Positions 18,367 to 26,908 of a stretch of DNA of 64,000 bases are shown here, one piece after another. The notes beneath the pieces are model-generated. The model had not been told where the DNA came from. It made no database searches and saw only the letters and a list, made by a program, of their open reading frames with translations. The position numbers and the translations under genes are program-made. Location: positions 1 through 64,000 of the forward strand of contig JAIRVP010000008.1 of NCBI GenBank assembly GCA_031253835.1, read 5' to 3'. This DNA is from Burkholderia sp. (GTDB taxonomy: Bacteria; Pseudomonadota; Gammaproteobacteria; Burkholderiales; Burkholderiaceae). Each line of letters starts with the position of its first letter. Position 1 is the stretch's first letter.

Positions 18367-18813
18367 TCAGTTGGCGAGACGGCAGTGCGCCAGCTTCAGG
18401 CCCGGCAACACGGGCGCATCGATATAGCCTTCGTTCACGCAACTGAACCGGAACGCGGCCGACGTGACGAACGGCTTGATCTCTCCGCCGGGGAATTTCG
18501 GCTTCAGCGCAGCCTGGTCGGCCACGTCGAAATGCGTATCGAACTGCTCGCCGTCGGCCGTCAGCGCACCGAAGTACGTGCCGCCCGGGTCGCCGCCCAT
18601 CCGGATCACGGCGCCGACGAACACGAGGCGCTTGCCGTCGTACTTCGTCTTCGCGGCGGCCATGTCCTGCGTATAGGCCTCGATCACGGCGCCGTAGTGC
18701 GCGTCGACCGCGGGTTCGGCGTCCGAAGCCGCGCGAGCGGCCTGGTGAACGCCCGCCAGCAGCATGCAGGCAGCCAGCGCGGCCGTCATGAACGACGCGG
18801 AAATCTTCTTCAT
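18367..18813 (-). CDS. Small exported protein, possible OB-fold
   Basis: 148 aa with a Sec signal peptide (MKKISASFMTAALAACMLLAGVHQAARA). The mature part contains ...AYTQDMAAAKTKYDGKRLVFVGAVIRMGG..., reminiscent of bacterial tRNA_anti-like (OB-fold) exported proteins, where a small domain follows a phrase of the type kYdgK.l.v.G.v. Two cysteines near the C-terminus (SCVNEGY, AHCRLAN) could form a disulfide. Function unknown. It is monocistronic, convergent with the TetR gene. Confidence 0.65.
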   Translation of the reverse strand: MKKISASFMTAALAACMLLAGVHQAARAASDAEPAVDAHYGAVIEAYTQDMAAAKTKYDGKRLVFVGAVIRMGGDPGGTYFGALTADGEQFDTHFDVADQAALKPKFPGGEIKPFVTSAAFRFSCVNEGYIDAPVLPGLKLAHCRLAN

Positions 18814-19211
18814 GGGTGGTCTCCCGTCTAGCGTGGTGGTTGAAGTGATTGATGCCTGGCGCTTGGGCCGGCTGAATGCGCTTCCGTTGCTCTAATCGTT
18901 CGAATGGCGGAATACGGCTGCGATCACTTCATCGCCCGCATGGTCGTGCGCGGTGCTCGACGCCGCGCGGAACGCGACGTGACAGGAAGATGACATGGTG
19001 CGGCCCCCGGCTCTCTCATTGGTTTTCACTGCGTCTGATTTTGGCCGCTACGGTAGCAGACGGCCGACGGCCCGGCAACCGAGGCCCGTGCGCTGTCGCT
19101 CACGTCATTACAATTGCAAATGATTCTCATTACATATATCATGCGCAACCTGGCCGCAACACATCGCTGCGGCCCGCGACACGATCCTTAGTACTCCTCC
19201 TGCCTCGATTC
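18814..19211. other. Intergenic region with Fur-regulated promoter
   Basis: About 400 bp between the divergent exported-protein gene and the TonB receptor gene. The right-hand part is locally AT-rich and holds the Fur box at 19116-19134. The frame of the receptor is open for much of this region but without homologous-looking protein, so it is treated as non-coding. Confidence 0.55.
19116..19134 (+). promoter_or_regulatory. Fur box
   Basis: GCAAATGATTCTCATTACA matches 13 of 19 positions of the canonical GATAATGATAATCATTATC and keeps the core AATGAT-N-TCATT arrangement. It lies about 80 bp before the receptor start, where Fur with iron would block transcription. Confidence 0.8.
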
Positions 19212-21380
19212 ATGCCATCCCGTCGAACGCCCCGCCGTGCCCGGACCCTGCGCCCGTGGCGCACGAGCCTGCCTGCCCTGATCACCCTGTGCGTCGCGAG
19301 CGGCGCGCATGCCGCCAGCGCCGAACCCGCTGCACCCGCGTCGACACCCGCGCCGCCCGCCGGGCAGGAACTCCCGGCGATCAGCGTCAACGCATCGTCG
19401 GCCGTCGACCCGACGGTCGGCTATCAGCCGCGCACCACCGGCATCGCGGGCGGCGACGACCGTTCGCTGAAGGAGATTCCGCAATCGGTCGCGGTGGTCA
19501 GCAGCAGCGTGATGCAGGACCAGCAGGCGCGCTCGCTCGACGACGTGCTCGGCAACATCAGCGGCGTCACGCAGACGAACACGCTCGGCGGCACGCGCGA
19601 CGCGTTCATCAAGCGCGGCTTCGGGTCGAACAACGACGGCTCGGTGCTCGTCGACGGCGTGCGCACGCCGGTGCTGCACAGCTATCTGGCGACGATCGAC
19701 CGCGTCGAAGTGCTGAAGGGCCCGGCCTCGCTGCTGTACGGAATGCAGGATCCGGGCGGCGTAATCAACCTCGTCACGCGCAAGCCCGAAGACACGTTCG
19801 GCGGCGCGATCTCCGCGTCGCGCACGAATCACGGCGGCAGCAACGCGCAGTTCGATCTCACGGGCCCGCTCGGCAAGCCCGGCCAGGTCGCGGGCGGCAC
19901 GCTCGCATTCCGGCTGACCGGCGAATACGACACGAGCCGCTACTGGCGCAGCGTCGGCCGCGAACGCAACGCGCTGATCGCGCCCGCGCTGTCGTGGCAC
20001 GACGCGAACACGTCGATCGACGTCAGCTACCAGTACGTCGACTACACGACGCCGTTCGATCGCGGCACCGTGCTCGTGAACGGCCAGCTCGACGATGCGC
20101 TGCGCTATCGCCGCTACGAGGAAGCGTGGTCGCAAAGCAGCGGCATCCAGGAAACGCTGCGTACGCGCATCGAGCACCGCTTCTCCGACGCATGGCGCGT
20201 GCGCGCGACCTACGGCTGGGGCCGCGACCGCTATGACCAATACATTACCCGCGCCACCGCGTTCAACAGCAGGACCGGCGCGCTGACGCGCTCGTCCGAT
20301 GCGAACCTCGGGCGCAACGACTCCGACCAGATCGCGACGCTCGGCCTGCTCGGCAACGTGACGCTCGCGGGGATGAACCACGCGATCTACCTCGGCGGCG
20401 AATACGAGCGGCAGCGCAGCTTCCGCGGCGACACGATCCGCGGCAAGGCGACGACGGGCTTCAATCTCTACGATCCCGTGTACGGCCTGCTCGCGGCGGG
20501 CGGCACCCCCAACGCGAAGCAAAGCGATTCACGCTCGGTCGTGCATGCGTATTCGACGATCGTGCAGGACTCGGTGAAGATCACCGACCGCCTCACCGCG
20601 GTAGGCGGATTGCGCTGGGAAAACTGGCAGCAGGAATCGGGGATGGGGCGGCCGTTCGTGTTCGCCGACCGCTCGCGCGGCAGCGTGTGGCTGCCGCAGT
20701 TCGGGCTCGCGTATGCGCTGACGCCGGCGCTGACCGCCTACGCGAACGTGAGTCGCTCGTTCAAGCCGAACGTCGCATCGAACGTCGCCGCACCGCTCGC
20801 GCCGGAATACGGCCGCGTGCTCGAGGCCGGACTGAAGTTCAGCCTGAAGCCCGCGATCACCGGCACGCTCGCGGTCTACCAGATCGACAAGCGCAACGTC
20901 GCGGTCACGGTCGGCGACCTCACGTCGACGATCGGCACCGCGCGCTCGCGCGGGATCGAGCTCGACGTCGCCGGGCAGATCACGCGCCACCTGAGCGTGA
21001 TCGGCAGCTATGCGTATACGAACGCGACCGATCGCGACAGCAACACGCCGCTCGTCAACGTCGCGCGCCACACGGGCAGCCTGTTCGCGGTGTACGACAC
21101 GGCCATCGCGAACCTGCCCGGCCGCTGGCGCTTCGGCGGCGGCGCGCGCCTGGTCGGCGCACGCGCCGGCGACACCGCGAACAGCTTCACGCTGCCCGGC
21201 TACGTGACCGTCGACGCGTTCGCGGCCTACGAAACGACGATCGGCAAGTTCCCGACACGCTTCCAGCTCAACGTGAAGAACCTCCTCGACAAGACCTACT
21301 ACCCGTCGAGCAACAACAACCTGATCGTCGCGGTCGGCGAGCCGCGGCTCGTCACGCTGACGACGACAGTGTCGTTCTGA
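19212..21380 (+). CDS. TonB-dependent siderophore receptor
   Basis: 722 aa from ATG 19212, the first start that gives a plausible signal peptide (MPSRRTPRRARTLRPWRTSLPALITLCVASGAHA split over a basic n-region and hydrophobic core). A TonB-box-like segment ELPAISVNAS follows, then the plug (KEIPQSVAVVSSSVMQDQQA, GGTRDAFIKRGFGSNNDGSV, VEVLKGPASLLYGMQDPGGV) and a 22-strand barrel, ending in a C-terminal phenylalanine (TTVSF), the signal for BAM assembly. This is the FhuA/FoxA/FpvA-type siderophore subfamily. No siderophore synthesis or ABC importer genes are adjacent, so it probably takes up a xenosiderophore. A Fur box lies upstream. Confidence 0.93.
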   Translation: MPSRRTPRRARTLRPWRTSLPALITLCVASGAHAASAEPAAPASTPAPPAGQELPAISVNASSAVDPTVGYQPRTTGIAGGDDRSLKEIPQSVAVVSSSVMQDQQARSLDDVLGNISGVTQTNTLGGTRDAFIKRGFGSNNDGSVLVDGVRTPVLHSYLATIDRVEVLKGPASLLYGMQDPGGVINLVTRKPEDTFGGAISASRTNHGGSNAQFDLTGPLGKPGQVAGGTLAFRLTGEYDTSRYWRSVGRERNALIAPALSWHDANTSIDVSYQYVDYTTPFDRGTVLVNGQLDDALRYRRYEEAWSQSSGIQETLRTRIEHRFSDAWRVRATYGWGRDRYDQYITRATAFNSRTGALTRSSDANLGRNDSDQIATLGLLGNVTLAGMNHAIYLGGEYERQRSFRGDTIRGKATTGFNLYDPVYGLLAAGGTPNAKQSDSRSVVHAYSTIVQDSVKITDRLTAVGGLRWENWQQESGMGRPFVFADRSRGSVWLPQFGLAYALTPALTAYANVSRSFKPNVASNVAAPLAPEYGRVLEAGLKFSLKPAITGTLAVYQIDKRNVAVTVGDLTSTIGTARSRGIELDVAGQITRHLSVIGSYAYTNATDRDSNTPLVNVARHTGSLFAVYDTAIANLPGRWRFGGGARLVGARAGDTANSFTLPGYVTVDAFAAYETTIGKFPTRFQLNVKNLLDKTYYPSSNNNLIVAVGEPRLVTLTTTVSF

Positions 21381-21804
21381 CGGCCGCGGCGCGCGTGTGG
21401 GCCGGTCGCAAGCGGCGACACGCGCGCAAACCCCGCATCGATGCACCGCTCTCGCTACGCGGTGGCTCGGCTCCCCCCTCTTTGCGCGGCACCCCGGCCG
21501 CTTCATGATCGGTCACGGCAGGCGCGTGTGCGTTGTGCCGGACGAAAACGCGACGACAAAAATTCGCTCGAGACAGCGCCGGACTCCTATTGACAGGCAG
21601 CCCGCGCGACACCTGACGCCGTCATTCACATGCGTCCCCGGCATCAACCCCGACGGCCGCGAAAATGCATTCCAGCGATGCAATTCCGTCTGATCGCGAA
21701 CCGCATCGTACGCCGTATGATCCTCTCGGCCTTTTCTCGAGGCCGCCCAGTGCGCCTCGTCATCTCCATCCGCTTACGCGTTTCGCCACAACAACCCAGC
21801 GAAT
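21381..21804. other. Intergenic region before the low-GC gene block
   Basis: 424 bp with no convincing gene. TTGACA occurs at about 21590 and may be a -35 element; a short inverted repeat TGCAT...ATGCA lies near 21665-21681. Composition starts to fall below that of the preceding genes in its right-hand half. Confidence 0.4.
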
Positions 21805-23007
21805 ATGTCCAACTTCTCACTCATACTCGTCGTCTCAATGTTGAGCGCCTTTGGCCTGATCGCGTCCGACGTTTACCTGCCCGCCATGCCATCGATGGCC
21901 CATGAGTTTTCAATCGGTGCATGGCAGATGCCGCAGACAGTATCGGCCTACCTGATCGCGCTCGCCTGCGCCCAACTGTTCTACGGCCCCCTCTCCGATC
22001 GATGGGGGCGCAAACCCGTGCTGACGGTCGGAATCCTTCTGTACATCCTTGGCTCGATCGGCTGCGCAAGTGCCGGCGGCTTCGCGAGCTTTCTCGGATG
22101 GCGAGTGCTCGAAGCCCTCGGCGCAGCTTCCGGTCTCGTGATCGGCCGCGCAATCATCGCCGACACTTGCGACAAAAAGGAATCGGCAAAGGTTTACAGC
22201 ATCGTTTATCCGCTCGTCTCGCTGTCTCCGGCGATCGCCCCGGCGATCGGCGGATATCTGGCCGCGTGGTTCGGGTGGCGGAGCGATTTCATTTTCGTCG
22301 CCGGATTTGGCGTAGTCGCGCTCGCGCTCGCCCAGCTTCTTCTGAAAGAAACGCGGCCGCCCGTCGCGCCGGGCCAATATCGCGCAGTTCCGCTGACCGG
22401 TTTCTCCGAGGTGCTCGCAGATCGCGTGTTCATCCGGTATACGCTCGTCGTCTGCGCAATCTATTGCGCGTGGTTCGTCTACCTGACGCAATCGCCCTTC
22501 ATCTTTTCGGGCCTCGGTCTTTCGGAGCAGCAAAGCGGCTGGCTCTATCTGCCACTGACCGCCGGCATCATTTCCGCCAACATGATTTCTCGCCGCATGC
22601 TCGACCGGATGCCCTACGACTCGATCGTCGTGGCCGGCGTGTGCTGCTTCGTCGTCGGCGGTATGGCGTTCGCCTTGTGCGAGTCATGGCATTTCAAAGG
22701 CATCATCGCAATCGTCGTGCCGATGTTTCTAGTCAGCCTGTCAAATGGATCGTCGCTGTCGCTCGCCGTCTCGGGCGCCATCGCTAGCGAACACGGGCGC
22801 GCCGCCACGGCGTCCGGACTGGTGGGTTTCTTCCAGATCGGCAGCGCGTCGCTCGCGGCCACCGTGTCCAGCGGCCTGCTCGGTACCGGAAGCCACGTGC
22901 TGGCGACAGCGATTCCGTTCTTCGCAATCGTCGCCGCGATCGCGATCGTCCCCCGCTGGTATGCCGCGCGGCGCGCGCTTTCGATGCGCAAGACCTTGCC
23001 GCGTTAA
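21805..23007 (+). CDS. MFS transporter, Bcr/CflA drug-exporter type
   Basis: 400 aa with twelve hydrophobic segments. The family motif A region is visible as YGPLSDRWGRKPVLTVGILLY after TM2, and SDVYLPAMPSM near the N-terminus is typical of the Bcr/CflA (DHA1) group, which exports bicyclomycin, chloramphenicol and other compounds by proton antiport across the inner membrane. It is convergent with the LysR gene (33-bp gap). It may export the product of the adjoining ThDP-enzyme cluster or simply be a resistance pump. No clear Shine-Dalgarno is seen before the ATG. Confidence 0.88.
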   Translation: MSNFSLILVVSMLSAFGLIASDVYLPAMPSMAHEFSIGAWQMPQTVSAYLIALACAQLFYGPLSDRWGRKPVLTVGILLYILGSIGCASAGGFASFLGWRVLEALGAASGLVIGRAIIADTCDKKESAKVYSIVYPLVSLSPAIAPAIGGYLAAWFGWRSDFIFVAGFGVVALALAQLLLKETRPPVAPGQYRAVPLTGFSEVLADRVFIRYTLVVCAIYCAWFVYLTQSPFIFSGLGLSEQQSGWLYLPLTAGIISANMISRRMLDRMPYDSIVVAGVCCFVVGGMAFALCESWHFKGIIAIVVPMFLVSLSNGSSLSLAVSGAIASEHGRAATASGLVGFFQIGSASLAATVSSGLLGTGSHVLATAIPFFAIVAAIAIVPRWYAARRALSMRKTLPR

Positions 23008-23040
23008 GCACCCGGCCTTGCACCGACGAGATCCCGGCCG

Positions 23041-23916
23041 CTATCGATAGCGGTCGAACGAAGCAGCGATCTCGTCGGTGACCGCCCGAACGCGCGCCGT
23101 CCGATTCAGGTCCGTGTGCGACACGAGCCAGACCTGATACGGCGCGGTTCGAGTCCTGTCAGGCCAGATTCGCACGAGCGAATCGTCCGCCTGCGCCATA
23201 TATACCGGGAGCTCGCCTATTCCGATGCCCGACCGGATCGATGTCGCCAGCATCAGGCTCGAACTCACTTGCGCGACGACGCGCCCTTGTTCCATCGACT
23301 CGCCGCACAGCGAGAGCCCCTGATTGGACGTGATGGAAGGCTGGTAGACCACCAGATCATGGCCATCGAAGGCGGATCCGATCGCGGGGGCACCACGCGC
23401 ATCCAGATACTCGCGACTCGCGAACAACCCGACCTCCCATTCGGCCAGTTTCCTGCGCACGAGATCGGGATTTTCCGGCATCACGGTTCGAATCGCGAGA
23501 TCCGCATCGCGTCGCGTCAGGTTGAGCACCTGCACGGAAGTCGTCAGGACCACGTGTATTCCGGGATATTTCCGCCGCAACGCCCGTATTGCGGGAACGA
23601 CAAAATCCATCGCCAGAGAATCGGTTGTCGTCACCCGAACCTCGCCTTCGAGCCGGTCGTCGGAGCCATGCGCGCGGCGCTCGAACTCGCATGCCGCTCG
23701 CTCCATCTCTTCCGCGGCCTGCAGCGAATGCTCGCCGATCTGTGTCACGACATAGCCGGACGACGTCTTGAGAAACAGCTTCGCACCCAGCGCCTTCTCC
23801 AGCGCCGTCAGCCGCCGCCCCACGGTTGCCTGATCGACATCCAGAACGACTGCAGCCTCGCGCAGCGTCCCGGCGCGATGAACTGCCAAAAAGACGCGCG
23901 CATCGTCCCAATTCAT
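23041..23916 (-). CDS. LysR-family regulator, divergent from the ThDP-enzyme operon
   Basis: 291 aa from ATG 23916, placed at the usual LysR N-terminus MNWDDARVFLAVHRAGTLR; an upstream in-frame start would put 16 extra residues before the helix-turn-helix. Winged HTH: AAVVLDVDQATVGRRLTALE. The rest is a periplasmic-binding-protein-like effector domain. The D-D-x-R-x-F-L opening and V-D-Q-A-T-V-G-R-R helix are typical of a LysR subgroup found beside diverse metabolic genes. It is divergent from the gene at 24140; the space between carries a T-N11-A type inverted repeat, so it probably controls that operon. Confidence 0.9.
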   Translation of the reverse strand: MNWDDARVFLAVHRAGTLREAAVVLDVDQATVGRRLTALEKALGAKLFLKTSSGYVVTQIGEHSLQAAEEMERAACEFERRAHGSDDRLEGEVRVTTTDSLAMDFVVPAIRALRRKYPGIHVVLTTSVQVLNLTRRDADLAIRTVMPENPDLVRRKLAEWEVGLFASREYLDARGAPAIGSAFDGHDLVVYQPSITSNQGLSLCGESMEQGRVVAQVSSSLMLATSIRSGIGIGELPVYMAQADDSLVRIWPDRTRTAPYQVWLVSHTDLNRTARVRAVTDEIAASFDRYR

Positions 23917-23945
23917 GAATAACGTTCTCTCTCGGTAAAGCACTT

Positions 23946-23964
23946 TTGCATTCTTTGGATGCAA
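23946..23964. promoter_or_regulatory. LysR-type operator (T-N11-A inverted repeat)
   Basis: TTGCAT (23946-23951) and ATGCAA (23959-23964) form a perfect 6-bp inverted repeat with a 7-nt spacer and contain the T-N11-A pattern of LysR binding sites. It sits 30 bp upstream of the LysR start and 176 bp upstream of the ThDP-enzyme start. Confidence 0.65.
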
Positions 23965-24139
23965 TTATACAAGTTGAGACTCTGCTCTCCAACAGAGATA
24001 ATCAGGCCCCCGTATCAAACGGCATATCCCGGCATTCCGGCAACCGCGATTTCCCTCGACATATTGAGGGTTTAAAAAACTCAGCCGGTGTATTCGACTC
24101 GCATAGATCGCTTCAGATCGAAAGAACAAGCATAAAAAA

Positions 24140-25975
24140 ATGGAAAAGGCAACTCACATTCCGGCCCGATGCGACGTTTCGGGAAGCGTTATGAATCTCC
24201 TCCGGTCGCTGCATATTGACCACATTTTTCTGGTCCCCGGAAAGATGGTTTATCCGTTGCTTGACGCGCTGGACAAGACGCCGGAAATTCGCGGCATCGT
24301 TGCCGCGCACGAGACCGGCAGTGCGTTCATGGCCGACGGCTACGCACGAGCCAGTCGCAAGTTCGGTGTGTGTCTCGCCATCTCCGGGCCCGGCACGATG
24401 AATCTCGTTCCCGGCATGGCCGCCGCCCTCGCCGATCGGATCCCGGTTCTCTATCTTGCCGGCGGCATATCGTCCAACGCCGAGGGAAAAGGCGCGTTCC
24501 AGGACGGGACGCTGGGAGGAATCGCCGAAAGCAGCGTGGTGCAAAATCTCGTTGACGACATTGTCGAACTGAAAAACAAGCAAAACCTGCTGGCGGAAAT
24601 GCGCCGCGCTACTGACGGTCTGAACTGGATGCGCCGTGCCCGTTCGTTCATCAGCATCCCTCTCGACGTTCAACAGCAACCGGTGTCGGTCCCGCACGAT
24701 CGAATGCAACGCCCGTACGCCCAAAGCATCATGGACATGAACCATGTCCCAGCCAACCCGGTCGCGGTGCAGGCGCTTTGCAAGCAATATCTCTTTCAGG
24801 AAAAGAAGGTCGCGTTTCTCATCGGTGGCCGCGGAAACGATCCGGAGACTGCCCGGGTCCTGCTCAAGGTTGCCGAGCGATTCAATATTCCGGTTGCGAC
24901 GACTTTATCCGGAAAAGGCGCCTTTCCGGAACGGCACCCCCTTGCGTTGGGAGTTTATGGATTTTCCGGGCACTCGCGAGCGGTACAACTGATCAACTCG
25001 ACCGATCTCGATGCACTCGTCGTTCTCGGTTGTGATCTCAATCAACGCGACAGTCTGAATTGGAGCGAAAAACTGAGCGCCGGCAAGGAACTCGTCATTT
25101 TCGACGACAGCTTCGATGCGCCGGCAACCGGCCACGTTCCGAGTCGAAGCATTTTCTCCGGCATTACGGCGACCATCCGAATGCTCGCGCATATGCCGGC
25201 GGGATCCGCACAGGAATTCCAGGCTGCATTCGCTCATCGGGACGCGTGGCTCGAGCGTGTCAAGCACGTTCCGCTTTACGATCATCGCTTCGAACCTACC
25301 TCGATCGGAAGCGCATCCGATTCACTTTCACTCTATCCGGGTGACGTCGTCCGACGGCTCTGCGATCTCGTGCCCGACGACACCAACGTTGTCGTCGACT
25401 CAGGTGCGCATCGAATCTTCATGGCGCACTACTGGCTCTCGTCGGGTCTCGGAAACTACTTCTCGTCGAGCGCGCTGGCCCCGATGGGTTGGGCAGTCGC
25501 AGCCGGGATTGGCGTCAAGCTCGCCGCACCGCATCGCCCCTGCCTCGTCGTCACCGGGGACGGCTGCATGCTGATGCACGGAATGGAGATTCAGACCGCG
25601 GCCCGTTACGGGATCAAGGTGATCTTTATCGTCCTGAACAACTCCGCTCATGGTGCGATTCACATCGACGCCATCACCAAGCGCACCGTCGCAGAGCAGT
25701 TCAGCAAGTTGCCTCGCCACGACTGGACACGGTTCGCCCAATCGGTGGGGGTCCCGGCACGCCAGGTCGATTGCCTGGCCGGACTGGAGCAGGCAGTCGG
25801 CGACGCACTGGCATGCGACGGGCCATTCGTCATTGAAGTGGCCGTGGGTGTCTTCCCTTCACCAAACCGGTACTACGCCGAATCCTTGCCGGCAGCGCAA
25901 ACGAAGAACGAGCAGGTCGACGCATTTGCCGCTTCGCCTGCCGCCGCGATCGACACCCCCGAGTGCATCGACTGA
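24140..25975 (+). CDS. Thiamine-diphosphate-dependent enzyme (acetolactate synthase-like)
   Basis: 611 aa with the three-domain architecture of the ThDP decarboxylase/synthase family. The catalytic glutamate is E58 in AAHETGSAFMADGYARAS. The central FAD/nucleotide-fold domain (about 205-350) includes VAFLIGGRGNDPETARVLL. The C-terminal ThDP/Mg motif is GDGCMLMHGMEIQTAARYGI (from 473) ending in LNN (499-501). Enzymes of this type decarboxylate or ligate 2-oxo acids. It does not look like the housekeeping IlvB: residues typical of IlvB are not conserved throughout, and no small subunit is adjacent. It is the first gene of an operon with a cupin, an ABM monooxygenase, an exporter and DoxX. The substrate is unknown. 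Confidence 0.85.
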   Translation: MEKATHIPARCDVSGSVMNLLRSLHIDHIFLVPGKMVYPLLDALDKTPEIRGIVAAHETGSAFMADGYARASRKFGVCLAISGPGTMNLVPGMAAALADRIPVLYLAGGISSNAEGKGAFQDGTLGGIAESSVVQNLVDDIVELKNKQNLLAEMRRATDGLNWMRRARSFISIPLDVQQQPVSVPHDRMQRPYAQSIMDMNHVPANPVAVQALCKQYLFQEKKVAFLIGGRGNDPETARVLLKVAERFNIPVATTLSGKGAFPERHPLALGVYGFSGHSRAVQLINSTDLDALVVLGCDLNQRDSLNWSEKLSAGKELVIFDDSFDAPATGHVPSRSIFSGITATIRMLAHMPAGSAQEFQAAFAHRDAWLERVKHVPLYDHRFEPTSIGSASDSLSLYPGDVVRRLCDLVPDDTNVVVDSGAHRIFMAHYWLSSGLGNYFSSSALAPMGWAVAAGIGVKLAAPHRPCLVVTGDGCMLMHGMEIQTAARYGIKVIFIVLNNSAHGAIHIDAITKRTVAEQFSKLPRHDWTRFAQSVGVPARQVDCLAGLEQAVGDALACDGPFVIEVAVGVFPSPNRYYAESLPAAQTKNEQVDAFAASPAAAIDTPECID

Positions 25976-26013
25976 TGTTGAAAGAACTTGAACGATACGC
26001 AACGTTGAAAAGA

Positions 26014-26451
26014 ATGAACCCGACGAAGTGGCCCATCCATTTTCTGGCGGCTGCAATCAGTGCCCTGTCACTCGCTTCCGGCGCGCAAGCGTCCGAGGAA
26101 GAGGTGACGGTCACGCCGCTCGCGCACACATCGCAATCCTGGGATGGCACCGACTACACGCATTATCCGGAAGGTACGCCGCTCATCGACGTGCAGCACG
26201 TGCGAGTCCCGGCTCACACGACGCTTCCGTGGCATAGCCACGGTGTGGTCAACGCCGTCTATCTGTTGAGCGGCAGGCTCACTGTCGAGAAAAAGAACGG
26301 GGAATCCCGGACAACGTTTGCCGCGGGACAGGTCATCGCGGACACCGTCGGAACAATTCACCACGGCTATACGACCGACGAACCGGCCGAGATGGTCGTG
26401 TTCTTTGCCGGTGCCAAGGGGCAACCCCTGCGCACCCTGGAACAACACTGA
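26014..26451 (+). CDS. Exported cupin-domain protein
   Basis: 145 aa from ATG 26014, giving a clean signal peptide (MNPTKWPIHFLAAAISALSLASGAQA) behind a GAAAAGA ribosome binding site. An alternative ATG at 25975 overlaps the upstream stop (TGATG) and would add 13 residues, implying translational coupling. The mature part is a single cupin: VPAHTTLPWHSHGVVNAVYLLSGRL with metal-ligand histidines H-S-H, then GTIHHGYTTDEPAEMVVFF with a second histidine pair. A periplasmic cupin could be a small-molecule isomerase, dioxygenase or binding protein. It is the second gene of the operon. Confidence 0.8.
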   Translation: MNPTKWPIHFLAAAISALSLASGAQASEEEVTVTPLAHTSQSWDGTDYTHYPEGTPLIDVQHVRVPAHTTLPWHSHGVVNAVYLLSGRLTVEKKNGESRTTFAAGQVIADTVGTIHHGYTTDEPAEMVVFFAGAKGQPLRTLEQH

Positions 26452-26468
26452 CTCACAGAGCATAGAGC

Positions 26469-26759
26469 ATGTCTGAAATCGTCGTTATATCCATCAACGT
26501 AGCGAAGGCCGGAAAGGAGGCCGCACTCGAAGCGTTGCTGAGCGGCCTCGTCGCCCCGACCCGAAGCGATCCGGGCATGATCCGCTACGAACTCAGTCGC
26601 GACCTGCGGAATCCCCGCACGTTCGTCTTCCAAGAGATTTGGGAGAGTCAGGAAGCACTCGACGAGCACCTGAATACGCCACATATCGCCGCCTACCGCA
26701 GGCTTGTACCGGATCTCGTCGAGCGCAAGGAATTGCTCATCACCAAAAACGTTCAGTAA
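26469..26759 (+). CDS. ABM-domain (antibiotic biosynthesis) monooxygenase-like protein
   Basis: 96 aa, single dimeric alpha+beta barrel domain. It has the typical phrases EALLSGLVAPTRSDPGMIRY, ELSRDLRNPRTFVFQEIWES and ALDEHLNTPHIAAY, where the last histidine-rich helix is conserved in quinol monooxygenases such as YgiN and in polyketide-tailoring ABM enzymes. Such proteins oxidise quinol or anthrone-type substrates without metal or flavin. It starts 17 bp after the cupin gene in the same operon, which suggests a redox step on the same small molecule. Confidence 0.88.
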   Translation: MSEIVVISINVAKAGKEAALEALLSGLVAPTRSDPGMIRYELSRDLRNPRTFVFQEIWESQEALDEHLNTPHIAAYRRLVPDLVERKELLITKNVQ

Positions 26760-26908
26760 CGCATCGGGATGCATCAAGGAACGCCTATTCCGGAAACGGC
26801 TAGGCGTCCTTGCATCCTCTCTCGCTTCCATCGGGTTGTATCTCCCTCCCCGATCTCCATCGCGTCAACTCGCTGTCCCGGACCGCGACCGATCCGAATC
26901 AAAGCACC

